Assembly: GCA_031553885.1 (NCBI GenBank)
Contig: JAVBKV010000004.1
Coordinates: 66,118 to 130,117, forward strand
DNA: 64,000 nt
Source of the DNA: JAVBKV01 sp031553885
GTDB lineage: Bacteria > Bacteroidota > Bacteroidia > Bacteroidales > Azobacteroidaceae
Direction: 5' to 3'
Each line of letters begins with the position of its first letter. Within the stretch, counting starts at the first letter, position 1. Under the pieces are notes generated by a model. That model ran no database searches. It saw only the letters and a program-made list of their open reading frames with translations, and was not told where the DNA came from. Positions 34,147-43,870 of this stretch are shown piece after piece. The position numbers and the translations under genes were made by a program.

Positions 34147-35955
34147 TTACTTAAACCGGCTCTTTAATTCGTCCAGGTGCTTGGCATAAACCTCCCTTGG
34201 TGTACAATTATACTTCTTACATATATCCGCAGCAACTGCAACCAGCTCACCCATCATTCCCGTGGTCCGTTGTACCCGTGTCGAAGCCAATGCAATATGG
34301 GAAACGCTTACTTGCCTTCCCGCCATAAACAAGTTATCGATATTTCTTGAATAAAGACACCGGTAAGGCACACGATAGGGCGGATTCACCTGATCGTCGC
34401 GAAGGTAACGGCGGGGCGTACCCAGGTCATTGAACCCATGCTTCATGGTAGAAATGAATTCCTCACCGGGAAAGAAAAACGTATTTTTAGGTGTAGGAAA
34501 ATGCTGGTCGATGGAATAACTGCCGTACACCATGGCATCGTCGTATTTTTTGTATTCCCCTTCGGCATCCTGTTGCAGGAAAATTACATCGCCGATCAAA
34601 CGACGGGATTCCCTTTTCCCCGCAATATAAAATAACTTGTTTAACTTCCGTTTTTTGTATTCCTCTTTAAACTTAGGATTGTTTTTCAGGAAAGCCCAGT
34701 TTCCATAAATGGCGCGGAAGAGATAATCCCGGATATATTCGGCTTCATTGACCTGATCGTATCTGAAACCGGTTTCCCACCAGTTACTTCCGGAGAAAAC
34801 AGCCTCGCAGGATTCAGCGTTAAATTGTATCGCCCAGTCGCATACCGGGAATGCAACCTCTTTATCCGCATCTATACTACCCCAGGTCAGCGATGTTCCC
34901 AATGTGATATTGTCCGATCGGTCCGGAGCCAGGGTTTCCCTTGTATCACCACGCATTTCACGACCCACCCGGTATTCGGCTCCGGCTAAGTATCCGACAT
35001 TTCCGTCGCCCGTACAATCCACAAAAAGCGGGGCATGAAACCTATATTCTCTACTGTTTTCGATATGTTTAGCCGTAACTGAGCGGATACTATTTCCCTC
35101 TTTTTCAAGCGAGAAAACATACATATTCGGGAAATAGGATAAATTCTTTTCAGCAGCAAGCATTTGATCGATACGTTCCGGATTACGGTACACATTTCCG
35201 ATCTCTTTGATTACATCGCCTAACTTCGGATAAGGTTGGGCCTGAATATCCCCGCTCGCCACAATACTGACTTCCACGCTGTTGTTTCCTCCTGGCACAG
35301 GGCGGTTATGGATCAGTGCGACTTTCAACCCCTCCCTGGCTCCTTTTATTGCAGCGCTTAATCCGGCCGTTCCTGCACCCACGACTACAAGATCAAAAGT
35401 CCCCGCATTTTCTGCTTTTTCCGGTAAACCAAGCATTTTTTTTCTGAAAAGGGACAATGCTTCACCAACATTGGGAACAGGAGTATTTTTATCCCGTTTA
35501 AAAAGAATGGCATCGCACCTTCCTTCAAATCCGGTTAAATCCTGTAATTCAACAACATTGTTTTTGTCTGTGATTTCAATAGATCCGGCATATTCCCAGT
35601 CCCATTGCTTACCGAATCCCAATTCATTTTCAAGCGTAATATTGTTTACCTTGATTTTAAATTTACCGGGAGATTCATCCACATTCCAGGGAGAACACCA
35701 GTTCCAGGTCCGCGCATACACATGCCATACTCCTTTACGGGGAATGGTTACACTGGTTTTTGCATTTGCAACGGGAGTCCCAAGTCCATGCGCCAGCAAG
35801 AACGGAGAGCCCATCTGATCCATAAATTGTTGATCGAGGACCCATCCTCCTTTTTCTTCAAACGCTTCCGTTTCAACCAGAACCAGGTCCTTCGACTGAG
35901 CACCGGCCTTATTAACAACAAGGAAACACAAAAATGCAACAAACAAGCATCTCAT
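34147..35955 (-). CDS. Secreted FAD-dependent oxidoreductase (FAD_oxidored family)
   Basis: 602 residues. A signal peptide (about 1-19, ending NKAGA) is followed by an N-terminal beta-domain (about 25-155, KGVWHVYARTWNWCSP) like those fused to xanthan-lyase-type and sugar-active enzymes. An FAD-binding Rossmann core then starts with DLVVVGAGTAGLSAAIKGA (about 190) and includes FVDCTGDGNVGYLAGA and NLFMAGRQVSVSHIALASTR. Bacteroidota carry many such secreted flavoproteins, often near polysaccharide genes; the substrate is not known. It has its own promoter and an upstream operator cluster shared with the divergent SDR gene. Confidence 0.88.
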   Translation of the reverse strand: MRCLFVAFLCFLVVNKAGAQSKDLVLVETEAFEEKGGWVLDQQFMDQMGSPFLLAHGLGTPVANAKTSVTIPRKGVWHVYARTWNWCSPWNVDESPGKFKIKVNNITLENELGFGKQWDWEYAGSIEITDKNNVVELQDLTGFEGRCDAILFKRDKNTPVPNVGEALSLFRKKMLGLPEKAENAGTFDLVVVGAGTAGLSAAIKGAREGLKVALIHNRPVPGGNNSVEVSIVASGDIQAQPYPKLGDVIKEIGNVYRNPERIDQMLAAEKNLSYFPNMYVFSLEKEGNSIRSVTAKHIENSREYRFHAPLFVDCTGDGNVGYLAGAEYRVGREMRGDTRETLAPDRSDNITLGTSLTWGSIDADKEVAFPVCDWAIQFNAESCEAVFSGSNWWETGFRYDQVNEAEYIRDYLFRAIYGNWAFLKNNPKFKEEYKKRKLNKLFYIAGKRESRRLIGDVIFLQQDAEGEYKKYDDAMVYGSYSIDQHFPTPKNTFFFPGEEFISTMKHGFNDLGTPRRYLRDDQVNPPYRVPYRCLYSRNIDNLFMAGRQVSVSHIALASTRVQRTTGMMGELVAVAADICKKYNCTPREVYAKHLDELKSRFK

Positions 35956-36022
35956 AAGCTTTTAATTTTATGGTTTTTTCTATGAATTGTTTTTACTCTG
36001 TCAGGAGTATGAAGGTTCAGGG

Positions 36023-36055
36023 CAAAAATACACAATTGATTGCAGTATCGTTCAA
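36023..36055 (-). promoter_or_regulatory. Promoter for the FAD oxidoreductase gene
   Basis: On the minus strand TTG (36053-36055) and TATTTTTG (36023-36030) are 22 bp apart, fitting the Bacteroidota pattern. The start codon is about 68 bp downstream. Confidence 0.5.
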
Positions 36056-36091
36056 TCATTTCTAAAAAAATTATAAGATAAAATGATTATA

Positions 36092-36125
36092 GGATATGTA
36101 TCCCAACTGTATCCCTAAGGGATAC
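36092..36125. promoter_or_regulatory. Operator-like palindrome cluster
   Basis: GTATCCCTAAGGGATAC (36109-36125) is a perfect palindrome around a central A. Just upstream lies GGATATGTATCC (36092-36103), a second palindrome with the same TATCC half-site. Probably bound by a dimeric regulator not encoded in this window. Confidence 0.55.
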
Positions 36126-36310
36126 GACTAGGCAAAACATCAGATAATCATTAAGATAAACCAATCTAATGTCAAAAAGTGTTTGGCATATTATTTGTTT
36201 ATGATACAAAATACAAACTGAATGCCATCATGGATAAGATAGAGGAGAGATACAATCCGGAGGTCTGCCGTAATTTTAAACTAATTTACAAAAATCTAAA
36301 AAAATAATTG

Positions 36311-36318
36311 TATCTTTG
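36311..36318 (+). promoter_or_regulatory. -7 element for the SDR gene
   Basis: TATCTTTG lies 49 bp before the ATG at 36368. No clear -33 is visible. Confidence 0.5.
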
Positions 36319-36367
36319 TTGTTTGCGTACACGTAATCCTATTTATCTAATTAATTAACAATCAATA

Positions 36368-37183
36368 ATGGAAAATATGTTCAGTATCAAGGGCAAAGTT
36401 GCCGTCATCACCGGAGCAGGTGGAGTATTGGGTGGAAGCATCGCTAACAGTTTTGTTCAGGCCGGAGCCAAAATCGTAGTTCTTGACATCCGTCAGGAAA
36501 ACCTGGACAGCCGGGTCAAAGAACTGCAGGATGCAGGTGGAGAAGCCATCGGCTTTATCTGCAACGTTCTGAATATGGACAGTTTGAACGAAACAGCCCA
36601 GAAAATCGTTGCTCACTGGGGACGGATCGACATCCTGATCAACTGTGCCGGTGGAAATGTTCCCGGCGCTACACTGGCCGAAGACCAAACTATTTTCGAC
36701 ATGAAAATCGAAGACTGGGAAAAAGTAACCAACCTGAACCAGAACGGAACAGTATATCCCTCCCTGGCCTTCGGTAAAGTTATGGCCCAGCAAAAGAAAG
36801 GAAGTATCATCAACATTTCATCCATGACGACTTACTCCGCATTGACCCGTGTACCGGGTTATTCGGTAGCTAAAACAGGCATCAATATTTTTACCAAATG
36901 GATGGCTACGGAAATGGCTCAGAAATTCGGAGAAGGCGTCCGTGTCAATGCTATTGCTCCCGGATTCTTCATCGGCGACCAAAACCGTGCTGTATTGATC
37001 AATCCGGATGGTTCGCTAACCGACAGAAGTAAAAAAATAATCGCTAAAACCCCGATGGGACGCTTTGGAGACATCAACGAACTGAACGGTGCCGTACAGT
37101 TCCTGTGCTCTGATGCAGCAGGCTTTATCACCGGCGCTATCCTCCCGATCGACGGCGGATTCAGTGCTTTCAGCGGAGTGTAA
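36368..37183 (+). CDS. SDR oxidoreductase, D-mannonate oxidoreductase-like
   Basis: 271 residues with all SDR hallmarks: NAD(P)-binding TGAGGVLGG (about 16-24), NCAGG (about 95), catalytic Ser in INISSM (about 145), and Tyr and Lys in GYSVAKTG (about 164 and 168). The C-terminus ends GAILPIDGGFSAFSGV. It looks like the SDR-type D-mannonate (fructuronate) oxidoreductases of hexuronate catabolism, cytoplasmic and NAD-linked. Partner genes (uxuA, kdgK) are not in the window, so the substrate is inferred from family likeness only. Confidence 0.82.
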   Translation: MENMFSIKGKVAVITGAGGVLGGSIANSFVQAGAKIVVLDIRQENLDSRVKELQDAGGEAIGFICNVLNMDSLNETAQKIVAHWGRIDILINCAGGNVPGATLAEDQTIFDMKIEDWEKVTNLNQNGTVYPSLAFGKVMAQQKKGSIINISSMTTYSALTRVPGYSVAKTGINIFTKWMATEMAQKFGEGVRVNAIAPGFFIGDQNRAVLINPDGSLTDRSKKIIAKTPMGRFGDINELNGAVQFLCSDAAGFITGAILPIDGGFSAFSGV

Positions 37184-37283
37184 GAATTCATTCACTTGTT
37201 CAAAGAAAACCTAATTCGTAACAAAAAACTCTGAAAATTGTTATACACAAACAAATAAGTACGTTTATCTTAAATTTTATTTT

Positions 37284-37616
37284 ATGGCAAAATTTGAAAT
37301 TACAACCAGAAAAAACGGAGAGTTCCAGTTCAATCTAAAGGCTGGTAACGGCCAGGTGATCTTAACAAGCGAAGGATATAAAACCAAAGCTTCCTGTACG
37401 AACGGAATCGAATCAGTCAAAAAAAATGCTCAGGATGAAAGCAAGTTTGAGAAAAAAGATTCGGCAAACGGGAAATTTCATTTCAATCTGAAAGCAACAA
37501 ACGGACAAGTAATCGGTAGCAGTCAGATATATGAATCGATCGCTTCCCGCGACAATGGAATTGCTTCTGTAATGAAAAATGCACCGGAAGCAGGAATTAA
37601 CGATTTGACTTTATAA
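37284..37616 (+). CDS. YegP-family DUF1508 protein
   Basis: 110 residues made of two DUF1508 repeats: [20 protein letters not shown] at 4-23, and [20 protein letters not shown] at about 55-74. Each repeat ends in the NGIxSVxKNA pattern. The family is widespread and of unknown function. The stop codon overlaps the tsaE start (TAATG), so the two are probably co-translated. Confidence 0.93.
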   Translation: MAKFEITTRKNGEFQFNLKAGNGQVILTSEGYKTKASCTNGIESVKKNAQDESKFEKKDSANGKFHFNLKATNGQVIGSSQIYESIASRDNGIASVMKNAPEAGINDLTL

Positions 37617-38035
37617 TGAATTTTACAATTAAAAACCTGGCTGCCATTCAAGAGGCAGCCAGGTTATTCATCTCCCACATGGATGATCGCACGGTCTTTG
37701 CCTTTAACGGAAAGATGGGTGCAGGTAAGACTACCTTTATCAAGGCGATTTGCGAAGAGTTGGGTGTGACGGATGTCATTAACAGCCCGACGTTTGCAAT
37801 TGTCAATGAATACCGTTCAGAAACAACAGCCGAACTGATCTACCACTTCGATTTTTACCGGATCAACAGCATTCAGGAAGCATACAATTTAGGTGCTGAA
37901 GACTATTTTGAAAGTGGAGCATTGTGCTTCATCGAATGGCCCGACAAAGTGGAATCCCTGTTGCCCGAAGATACGGTTTGGGTGAATATCGAAGAAGAGG
38001 AGAACGAATCCCGGAGCATTTCTATAAAATTCTGA
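37616..38035 (+). CDS. tsaE: tRNA threonylcarbamoyladenosine biosynthesis ATPase TsaE
   Basis: 139 residues, the normal TsaE length. Walker A is [14 protein letters not shown] (about 32-45), followed by [11 protein letters not shown] and the family motif YHFDFYRI. A Walker B-like FIEWPDKV closes the core. TsaE powers t6A37 modification of ANN-decoding tRNAs together with TsaB and TsaD, which lie elsewhere. Cytoplasmic, essential in many bacteria. Confidence 0.96.
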   Translation: MNFTIKNLAAIQEAARLFISHMDDRTVFAFNGKMGAGKTTFIKAICEELGVTDVINSPTFAIVNEYRSETTAELIYHFDFYRINSIQEAYNLGAEDYFESGALCFIEWPDKVESLLPEDTVWVNIEEEENESRSISIKF

Positions 38036-38043
38036 ATTGAAAT

Positions 38044-39969
38044 ATGATCCGACCCTTTCTTTTTCTGTTCCTGATTTTTTTCACCTGTTCTTTTTCTTTT
38101 ATACATGCTGCCCGCAACAATGACACCATTCATGTGGTTCCGCATTACAGGACCCTTATGGTTACCGACCCTTCCCGGGGCGTCAATGAAGTACTGAAAT
38201 GGGGTATTTTCCCATCAAAAGAAATTCCTGTCCGCAAAATTACCGCCCGACTGACCATGCAGTGCCCGGATGGAATGAAATGTGGAGCCTGGGATTACCT
38301 GGATTATGTGATTATCCGCCGGACAGGTGGTGTCTCCGGAGAATCCAACGATACTGAAATCATCCGCAACCTGACTCCCTACGGCGCCTGGTTCGGCAAT
38401 GAATGGAAATTTACCTGGGAACATGACCTGACCGACTGGGCCTGCCTGCTTCGGGATTCTGTGGAAATCGAATACCAGCATACCGGATATGAAGGAAAAG
38501 AAGTGGGATGGCTGGTTACTGTCGATTTTGAAATCATTACCGGACAACCGGTGATGGAGCCTCTTGGGTTTGACCGGCTCTGGAATCAGTCGTTCGCCTA
38601 CGGAGATACCCTCCGCCCATTTGAAAAACAGGTTACCCCAACAACCGTCATGGTTCCTTCAGGAGCCGAATTCATGAATTACAGAGTCATCCAAACCGGG
38701 CACGGAATGGACCGGCCCGACAACTGTTCGGAATTCTGCACCAAATGGAGGGAACTTTTTTGCGATAACCGGATGATCCAGCATCGCGATATGACTATTG
38801 TTTGCGGCAATAATCCGGTCTATCCGCAGGCTGGAACCTGGGTATACAGCCGCTCTAACTGGTGTCCGGGATCCCTGGCAACTCCGGATGTTTTTACAAT
38901 ACCTGTGACCAACCGGCAACCTTCATTTGATCTGAAAATGGAGCCTTATATTTCTTTCAAACCCAGCGGAGGATGGTCGATCAATGCTCATGTGTTTTAT
39001 TACAAAGCTCCGAAAGCAAAAAATGATGTTACCCTGGAACAGATCATCACACCCTCCACCAAGGATTACTACGGACGAATGAATCCGGTATGCGCTTCTC
39101 CGCGAATTTCAATTAAAAATAACGGAAAAAACGACCTGAAAGAATTACTCATCGAATACGGCATACAAGGCAATAAAAAGCAACAATACCGCTGGACCGG
39201 ACAATTGCCTTTCATGCAAACACAGGAGATTACGCTTCCCGGCACCCTGGAACCCAGAGCAGACAGTCTCCTGTTTGAAGTAAAATTACTTCGCCCCAAC
39301 GGAAAGAAGGATGAATACGAATATGATAATACCGGACGTTCGATTGTCCGTAAAGTGCCGGTTTACAATACGTCTCTGATTGTATCATTCCGGACCAACA
39401 ACGACACCGACGATACTTACTGGCAACTATTCGACTCCCAGGGAAAAGTCGTCTATCAGCGATCGGCAGGCGATTCTCTGAAAGCACAAACTCTCTATAA
39501 CGACACCCTGCATTTACAGGAAGGTTGTTATGAATGGGTGGTTACAGACATTTCCAACAACGGGTTATCTTTCTGGGCCAATCCCCGTGATGGTTACGGT
39601 TACATCCGGTTGCTGGATGAAGCAGGAAACATCCTGAAGCCTTTTAATTCCGATTTCGGGACCTCCATTCATCATTCCTTTCAGGTAAAAGTAAATCCGG
39701 AAAAAATAATTCCCGTTCCCAGCTCCTTCGAACTGACAAGTGCTCACGCTCAGCAAATGCTCGGATTGGATATCATTCTCTGTCAAACACAAGACATCGT
39801 CATTCGGATAACAGACAAAAATCAACAACCGATACTGGAGCAAAAAATCCGGAATTTTTCCTCCAACCTGCTGCAATTGGATGTTTCTTTTTTAACCCCG
39901 GAAAACTACTGGGTTCAACTGGAAACATCCGACGGAGAAAAGCAGATGAAACGATTCAGGAAGAATTAA
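38044..39969 (+). CDS. Secreted PNGase F-like peptide N-glycosidase with C-terminal extension
   Basis: 641 residues. A signal peptide (about 1-23, FSFIHAA) is followed by the PNGase F N- and C-domains (about 30-330). These show MKCGAWDYLDYVIIRR, TGHGMDRPDNCSEFCTKW and YPQAGTWVYSRSNWCPG, which match the two-domain amidase that removes whole N-glycans from asparagine. The C-terminal 300 residues are beta-rich extra domains absent from the classical 314-residue enzyme. The terminal part (LQLDVSFLTPENYWVQL then SDGEKQMKRFRKN) resembles a T9SS type A sorting domain. Together with the GH92 mannosidase at 61556 it points to use of N-glycoproteins. Confidence 0.88.
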   Translation: MIRPFLFLFLIFFTCSFSFIHAARNNDTIHVVPHYRTLMVTDPSRGVNEVLKWGIFPSKEIPVRKITARLTMQCPDGMKCGAWDYLDYVIIRRTGGVSGESNDTEIIRNLTPYGAWFGNEWKFTWEHDLTDWACLLRDSVEIEYQHTGYEGKEVGWLVTVDFEIITGQPVMEPLGFDRLWNQSFAYGDTLRPFEKQVTPTTVMVPSGAEFMNYRVIQTGHGMDRPDNCSEFCTKWRELFCDNRMIQHRDMTIVCGNNPVYPQAGTWVYSRSNWCPGSLATPDVFTIPVTNRQPSFDLKMEPYISFKPSGGWSINAHVFYYKAPKAKNDVTLEQIITPSTKDYYGRMNPVCASPRISIKNNGKNDLKELLIEYGIQGNKKQQYRWTGQLPFMQTQEITLPGTLEPRADSLLFEVKLLRPNGKKDEYEYDNTGRSIVRKVPVYNTSLIVSFRTNNDTDDTYWQLFDSQGKVVYQRSAGDSLKAQTLYNDTLHLQEGCYEWVVTDISNNGLSFWANPRDGYGYIRLLDEAGNILKPFNSDFGTSIHHSFQVKVNPEKIIPVPSSFELTSAHAQQMLGLDIILCQTQDIVIRITDKNQQPILEQKIRNFSSNLLQLDVSFLTPENYWVQLETSDGEKQMKRFRKN

Positions 39970-39970
39970 A

Positions 39971-40076
39971 AATGAAGAATTAAGAGTTAAAAGTTAAGAA
40001 TTAAGAGTTGAGAATGAAAGCAAAGTGAGTTCTCATTTTTAATTCTTAATTCTTAACTCTTAATTTTTAACTCTCC
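39971..40076. terminator. Long AT-rich inverted repeat between convergent genes
   Basis: GAATTAAGAGTTAAAAGTTAAG-type sequence is followed by its approximate reverse complement (AATTCTTAATTCTTAACTC on to TTAACTCTC). It can form a stem of about 35-40 bp with small bulges and overlaps the stop of the MFS gene. Probably a bidirectional terminator made of TTAATTC-like repeats. Confidence 0.7.
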
Positions 40077-41277
40077 TAATGTTCGGTAGAAATGCCGTAA
40101 TCAACCCGATCAACGGTAGGAAAGAGCAGACGAAATAAACATGTTCGATGCTGGTGTGATCCGCTAATTGGCCCAGCAGAGCAGAGCCGATTCCTGCAAC
40201 ACCGAAAGCAAAGCCAAAGAAGAAACCGGCAATCGTACCTACTTTTCCAGGCAATAACTCCTGAGCATATACCAGAATGGCAGAAAAGGCGGAAGACAGA
40301 ATCAATCCGATAAAAACGCTCAGGATAGCAGTCCAGAATAAGTTGACATGAGGCATCATCAAGGTGAAAGGAGCCACACCCAGAATGGAAATCCAGATTA
40401 CATACTTCCGACCAATCCGGTCCCCCAAAGGCCCTCCGATAAACGTACCGGCCGCTACGGAAAATAAAAAGAGAAACAGGTAATATTGAGATTCCTGGAT
40501 TGAAACACCGAACTTATGCATCAAATAAAAAGTATAATAACTATTGATGCTCGCCATGTAAAAATATTTTGAAAAAATCAGGATTAACAAAATGCTAAGA
40601 GAGAACGCTACTTTTCCTTTGGGCAGGTAAGGCTTTTCCAAATTCGCACCAATAGCAGCCTTGGGTTTCAGCCGATATAAATTATTTTTGTACCAGCGAC
40701 TGATCCTCAACATAACCAGAATGGCCACAAACGCCACCAAGGCAAACCACTTGACATTCGACTGCCCATAGGGAGCAATTACCAATGCTGCCAATAACGG
40801 ACCCAGGGAACCTCCGAAATTCCCCCCAACCTGAAAAATGGACTGTGCCATACCAAATCTACCTCCGGCAGCCATGTGAGCCAGTCGGGATGCCTCAGGA
40901 TGAAAAATGGAAGATCCGATTCCCGTCATGCAGACGGAAAGCAAAACGGCTGTATAACTCTGGGCCATGGAAAGACTGAGTATTCCCGCCATGGTAAAAC
41001 ACATACCAACGGGCAATGAGTAAGGCTGGGGCTTTTTATCCGTAAACCAACCCACAACCGGCTGAAAAACCGATGAAGACAATTGAAAAGCCAGCGTAAT
41101 CAATCCGATCTGGGAAAAATTCAGCACCAGCGAATCTTTTATTAACGGATAGATAGCCGGGATCAACGATTGCAGAGTATCGTTGGATAAATGCGAAAAA
41201 CTCAACGCCAACAGCACAGAGAAGGTGGTCCCTTCCGCTATTCTTTTTTTCCGGTTTGTCGAATGATCTGATTCCAT
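40060..41277 (-). CDS. MFS transporter, fosmidomycin resistance (Fsr)-like
   Basis: 405 residues with 12 predicted membrane helices. LSFSHLSNDTLQSLIPAIYP at the start and GIGSSIFHPEASRLAHMAAGGR in the first half are signature stretches of the Fsr subfamily. GPLGDRIGRKYVIW is the MFS loop motif. Members export fosmidomycin or related compounds by proton antiport; the natural substrate is usually unknown. It has its own -7 element (41379-41386) and a structured leader, and lies after the thiamine-type receptor gene. Confidence 0.88.
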   Translation of the reverse strand: MESDHSTNRKKRIAEGTTFSVLLALSFSHLSNDTLQSLIPAIYPLIKDSLVLNFSQIGLITLAFQLSSSVFQPVVGWFTDKKPQPYSLPVGMCFTMAGILSLSMAQSYTAVLLSVCMTGIGSSIFHPEASRLAHMAAGGRFGMAQSIFQVGGNFGGSLGPLLAALVIAPYGQSNVKWFALVAFVAILVMLRISRWYKNNLYRLKPKAAIGANLEKPYLPKGKVAFSLSILLILIFSKYFYMASINSYYTFYLMHKFGVSIQESQYYLFLFLFSVAAGTFIGGPLGDRIGRKYVIWISILGVAPFTLMMPHVNLFWTAILSVFIGLILSSAFSAILVYAQELLPGKVGTIAGFFFGFAFGVAGIGSALLGQLADHTSIEHVYFVCSFLPLIGLITAFLPNIRRVKN

Positions 41278-41295
41278 ATTTTCTTAATTATCGAA

Positions 41296-41392
41296 AGCCG
41301 GCAGCCCATAGGCTACCAGCTACACAGGGGAACGCTTTACGAGCGCAAAAAAGTTCTAGGATTCCGCTTATTGGGCGGCAAAGGTAGTGAAA
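41296..41392 (-). promoter_or_regulatory. Promoter and structured 5' leader of the MFS gene
   Basis: Minus-strand -7 TACCTTTG (41379-41386) lies in GGCGGCAAAGGTAGTGAAA (plus strand 41374-41392), which is repeated exactly before the TPP riboswitch (43871-43889). The leader can form two hairpins: CGCT/AGCG near 41333-41345, and arms 41296-41306 with 41311-41321. Confidence 0.5.
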
Positions 41393-41395
41393 GTT

Positions 41396-43666
41396 TTAGA
41401 ATTTCACGATTACATTAGCCATGATATTGGTCCCAGCCTGCGGAAAATAATGGATTTCATCGTAACGCGACCGGGAAGGATCATTCGCACTTCCCTGAGA
41501 ATAAGAAGAATACACCCAGCCGTTACTCTCGTATTTTTCATTCAGCAGATTATTGACCAGCAAATTAACCGATAACGACTTCAAGTTTTTCAGGTAAAAA
41601 ACATATCCCAGACGAAGGTTATTGATAAAATAAGGATCCAACCGCCGATCCGAACTGCCGGTATTATCGAGGTATTGGCTTCCTACGTATTGGGATTGCA
41701 GTCCTGCATTCCAGTTTTTCAATGAAAACGAAAACAAGCTGTTGGCAATTACTACCGGAGAGAACGCAATAGGCCGGTCTCCCAGATAATTATCAACCTG
41801 GCCGCTCCACTTGTAAGAGTCTTCATCTGCCGGGTCCTTTTTAATATAGAGATCGACCGATTCGGTATATTTCTTTACCCGGTTATGACTCAATGTGAGA
41901 CTGCCGTTCCACTGCAGGTAAGGCAAGATACGAGCTCCAGCCGTCCATTCCACTCCCATCCGGTAACTATCTGGAATATTGGAAGTGAGCATTTCTCCGA
42001 TATCATTCACTTTTCCGGTCAGAACCAACTGGTCCTTGTACTGCATGTAATACAGATTAAGGCCAAAAGAAAACGTTTGATTGCGGAATTTATATCCCAG
42101 TTCGTAATCATACAAACGTTCCGGTTTGGGAAATTCTCCCGGATTGGCATCGGTGTAATTATTCCGGTTAGGCTCGCGATGTGCTACGGCAAAGGAAGCA
42201 AACCAGTTGCTATAGTTGTTCAATTGGTAATACAAACCAACCTTGGGATTAAAAAAATTAAAAATCTCATGAATGTTCATTTCCTGCATGGCTTCGGTCT
42301 GCCAGTTCCAGACATCGTTCTGTCCCTTGATTTTATAATCGATGCGACGGTATTGGAGATCGGCAAACAGGTTCCATTTTGAAGTCAGCCGGTAATTGGC
42401 TTTCAGGTAAATATTAGCATCTCCTTTTTTCGCCTTGCTCCGGTAATACTCCTGTTCCGGATAAAAATACGGATCCCCGACATAATTTTTCACCCACAAC
42501 ACCTGGCCGAAATGACGACCGTCGTACACATTAGCACCTCCTCCGAGAATAGCATCCCAAGGGCCCTTCTTGTAATTCAGTGAAAATATAAATCCTCCGA
42601 AATCATTATCCATGTTTTTCCGGCGAACCAGGTCACTGGCTGTATAGGTGGAATCACCGTAAATAAAATCACGCAAGCCGTATTCGGTCAGGGTCCGGTC
42701 GTCCTTATATTCTTCGTAATACCCCTCCCCCCGGGTATAATGCAGGGCCATATTCAACATCCATTCGGAATTGAGCACCTGCATCAGGCTAAGCTGGTAA
42801 TTCGTTTGCAGGTAATTATCGGTCTGATTGGCGTAATACACCGGTTTTCCGAGGGAATCCGTCCCCATGTATCCGGAAGGATTGTAACGGCGATCACTGT
42901 CCAGCATTTCTTTCGGAACACCGTCCCAGGCATGGTAAGTCCGCTCTTTTCCTCCGAAAGTAATGAATTTCAACAAGGTATTTCCATTGTAATAACCGGC
43001 CTGGGCAAAATAAGATTTCAGATCGACCGAAGCCCGGTCGATGAAACCGTCGGACTGAATTCCGGATAACCGGGCATCAAAGGCCCAATGGTTGTTGATT
43101 TGTCCGGTTCCCACTTTCAGGGCTGCCTTAGAGGTATTGAACGAGCCGTAAGATCCGTTAAACTCTCCATACGCTTTGTCCGGAATATGTTCCGTCTTCA
43201 GGTTGATACTGGCCCCGAATGCCCCGGCACCATTGGTAGAAGTACCGACACCCCGTTGCACCTGCAGGTCTTCGATCGAAGATGCAAAATCCGGAATATT
43301 GACCCAGAACATACCCTGCGACTCGGAATCATTCAACGGAATACCGTTGGCGGTAATATTAATACGGTTAGCATCCGTGCCCCGGATACGAAAGCCTGTA
43401 TAACCGATACCAGTTCCTGCATCCGAAGTAGCCACAACGGAAGGTGTCAACGTCAACAAAAATGGGATATCCTGTCCGTAATTGACTTTTTCTATTTCTT
43501 TTTTATCCAACTCGGAATAAGTGAGGGGCGTTTTTTCGGTCGCCCGTGTGGAAACCACCTGTACTTCCTGCAGGCGAACCAATTTCAAGCTATCTTTCGA
43601 TTCCTGGGACATAGCAAAAACTGCCGTTCCCAACATAACGGTAAATAATAATAAAACCTTTTTCAT
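41396..43666 (-). CDS. TonB-dependent receptor, probably for thiamine compounds
   Basis: 756 residues. A signal peptide (about 1-20) is followed by a TonB box region (LQEVQVVSTRATEKTPLTYS), a plug domain (FRIRGTDANRINITANGIPLND, then VQRGVGTSTNGAGAFGASINL) and a barrel ending in Phe (NIMANVIVKF). There is no CarboxypepD_reg domain, so it is a classical siderophore/vitamin-type receptor rather than SusC. A TPP riboswitch lies directly upstream on the same strand, which makes uptake of thiamine or its derivatives the likely role. The substrate is inferred from the riboswitch. Confidence 0.9.
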   Translation of the reverse strand: MKKVLLLFTVMLGTAVFAMSQESKDSLKLVRLQEVQVVSTRATEKTPLTYSELDKKEIEKVNYGQDIPFLLTLTPSVVATSDAGTGIGYTGFRIRGTDANRINITANGIPLNDSESQGMFWVNIPDFASSIEDLQVQRGVGTSTNGAGAFGASINLKTEHIPDKAYGEFNGSYGSFNTSKAALKVGTGQINNHWAFDARLSGIQSDGFIDRASVDLKSYFAQAGYYNGNTLLKFITFGGKERTYHAWDGVPKEMLDSDRRYNPSGYMGTDSLGKPVYYANQTDNYLQTNYQLSLMQVLNSEWMLNMALHYTRGEGYYEEYKDDRTLTEYGLRDFIYGDSTYTASDLVRRKNMDNDFGGFIFSLNYKKGPWDAILGGGANVYDGRHFGQVLWVKNYVGDPYFYPEQEYYRSKAKKGDANIYLKANYRLTSKWNLFADLQYRRIDYKIKGQNDVWNWQTEAMQEMNIHEIFNFFNPKVGLYYQLNNYSNWFASFAVAHREPNRNNYTDANPGEFPKPERLYDYELGYKFRNQTFSFGLNLYYMQYKDQLVLTGKVNDIGEMLTSNIPDSYRMGVEWTAGARILPYLQWNGSLTLSHNRVKKYTESVDLYIKKDPADEDSYKWSGQVDNYLGDRPIAFSPVVIANSLFSFSLKNWNAGLQSQYVGSQYLDNTGSSDRRLDPYFINNLRLGYVFYLKNLKSLSVNLLVNNLLNEKYESNGWVYSSYSQGSANDPSRSRYDEIHYFPQAGTNIMANVIVKF

Positions 43667-43782
43667 TGTAAAAAAATAGTTAAACTCCTGAGCATTTTAA
43701 CTAAGGCTCATTCGTACATTCAACAAAAAAGGGGATTCAGTGAGATAGAAATTCCATATAAGGAAAATGCCGCCGGCAGGCA

Positions 43783-43867
43783 ATCTTTGTCCCTCCGCCG
43801 GTATGATCCGGTTCAGGTTCAAAGGGTATAATCTCAGTCTGCGGATTACGCAGACACCCCTAAAGAT
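43783..43867 (-). ncRNA. TPP riboswitch (THI element)
   Basis: Read on the minus strand, it has the conserved blocks AGGGGTG, CTGAGATTATACCC, TTGAACCTGAACCGGAT, ATACCGGCGGAGGGA. The P1 helix ATCTTT (plus 43862-43867) pairs with AAAGAT (43783-43788). An extra hairpin GTCTGCG/CGCAGAC sits at the usual variable position. It should lower expression of the downstream TonB receptor when thiamine pyrophosphate is high. Confidence 0.96.
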
Positions 43868-43870
43868 ATC

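Larger units (their letters stand above)
35956..36367. other. Divergent promoter region between the FAD oxidoreductase and SDR genes
   Basis: 412 bp without a gene. It holds a minus-strand promoter (36023-36055), an operator-like cluster (36092-36125) and a plus-strand -7 TATCTTTG (36311-36318). Confidence 0.6.
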
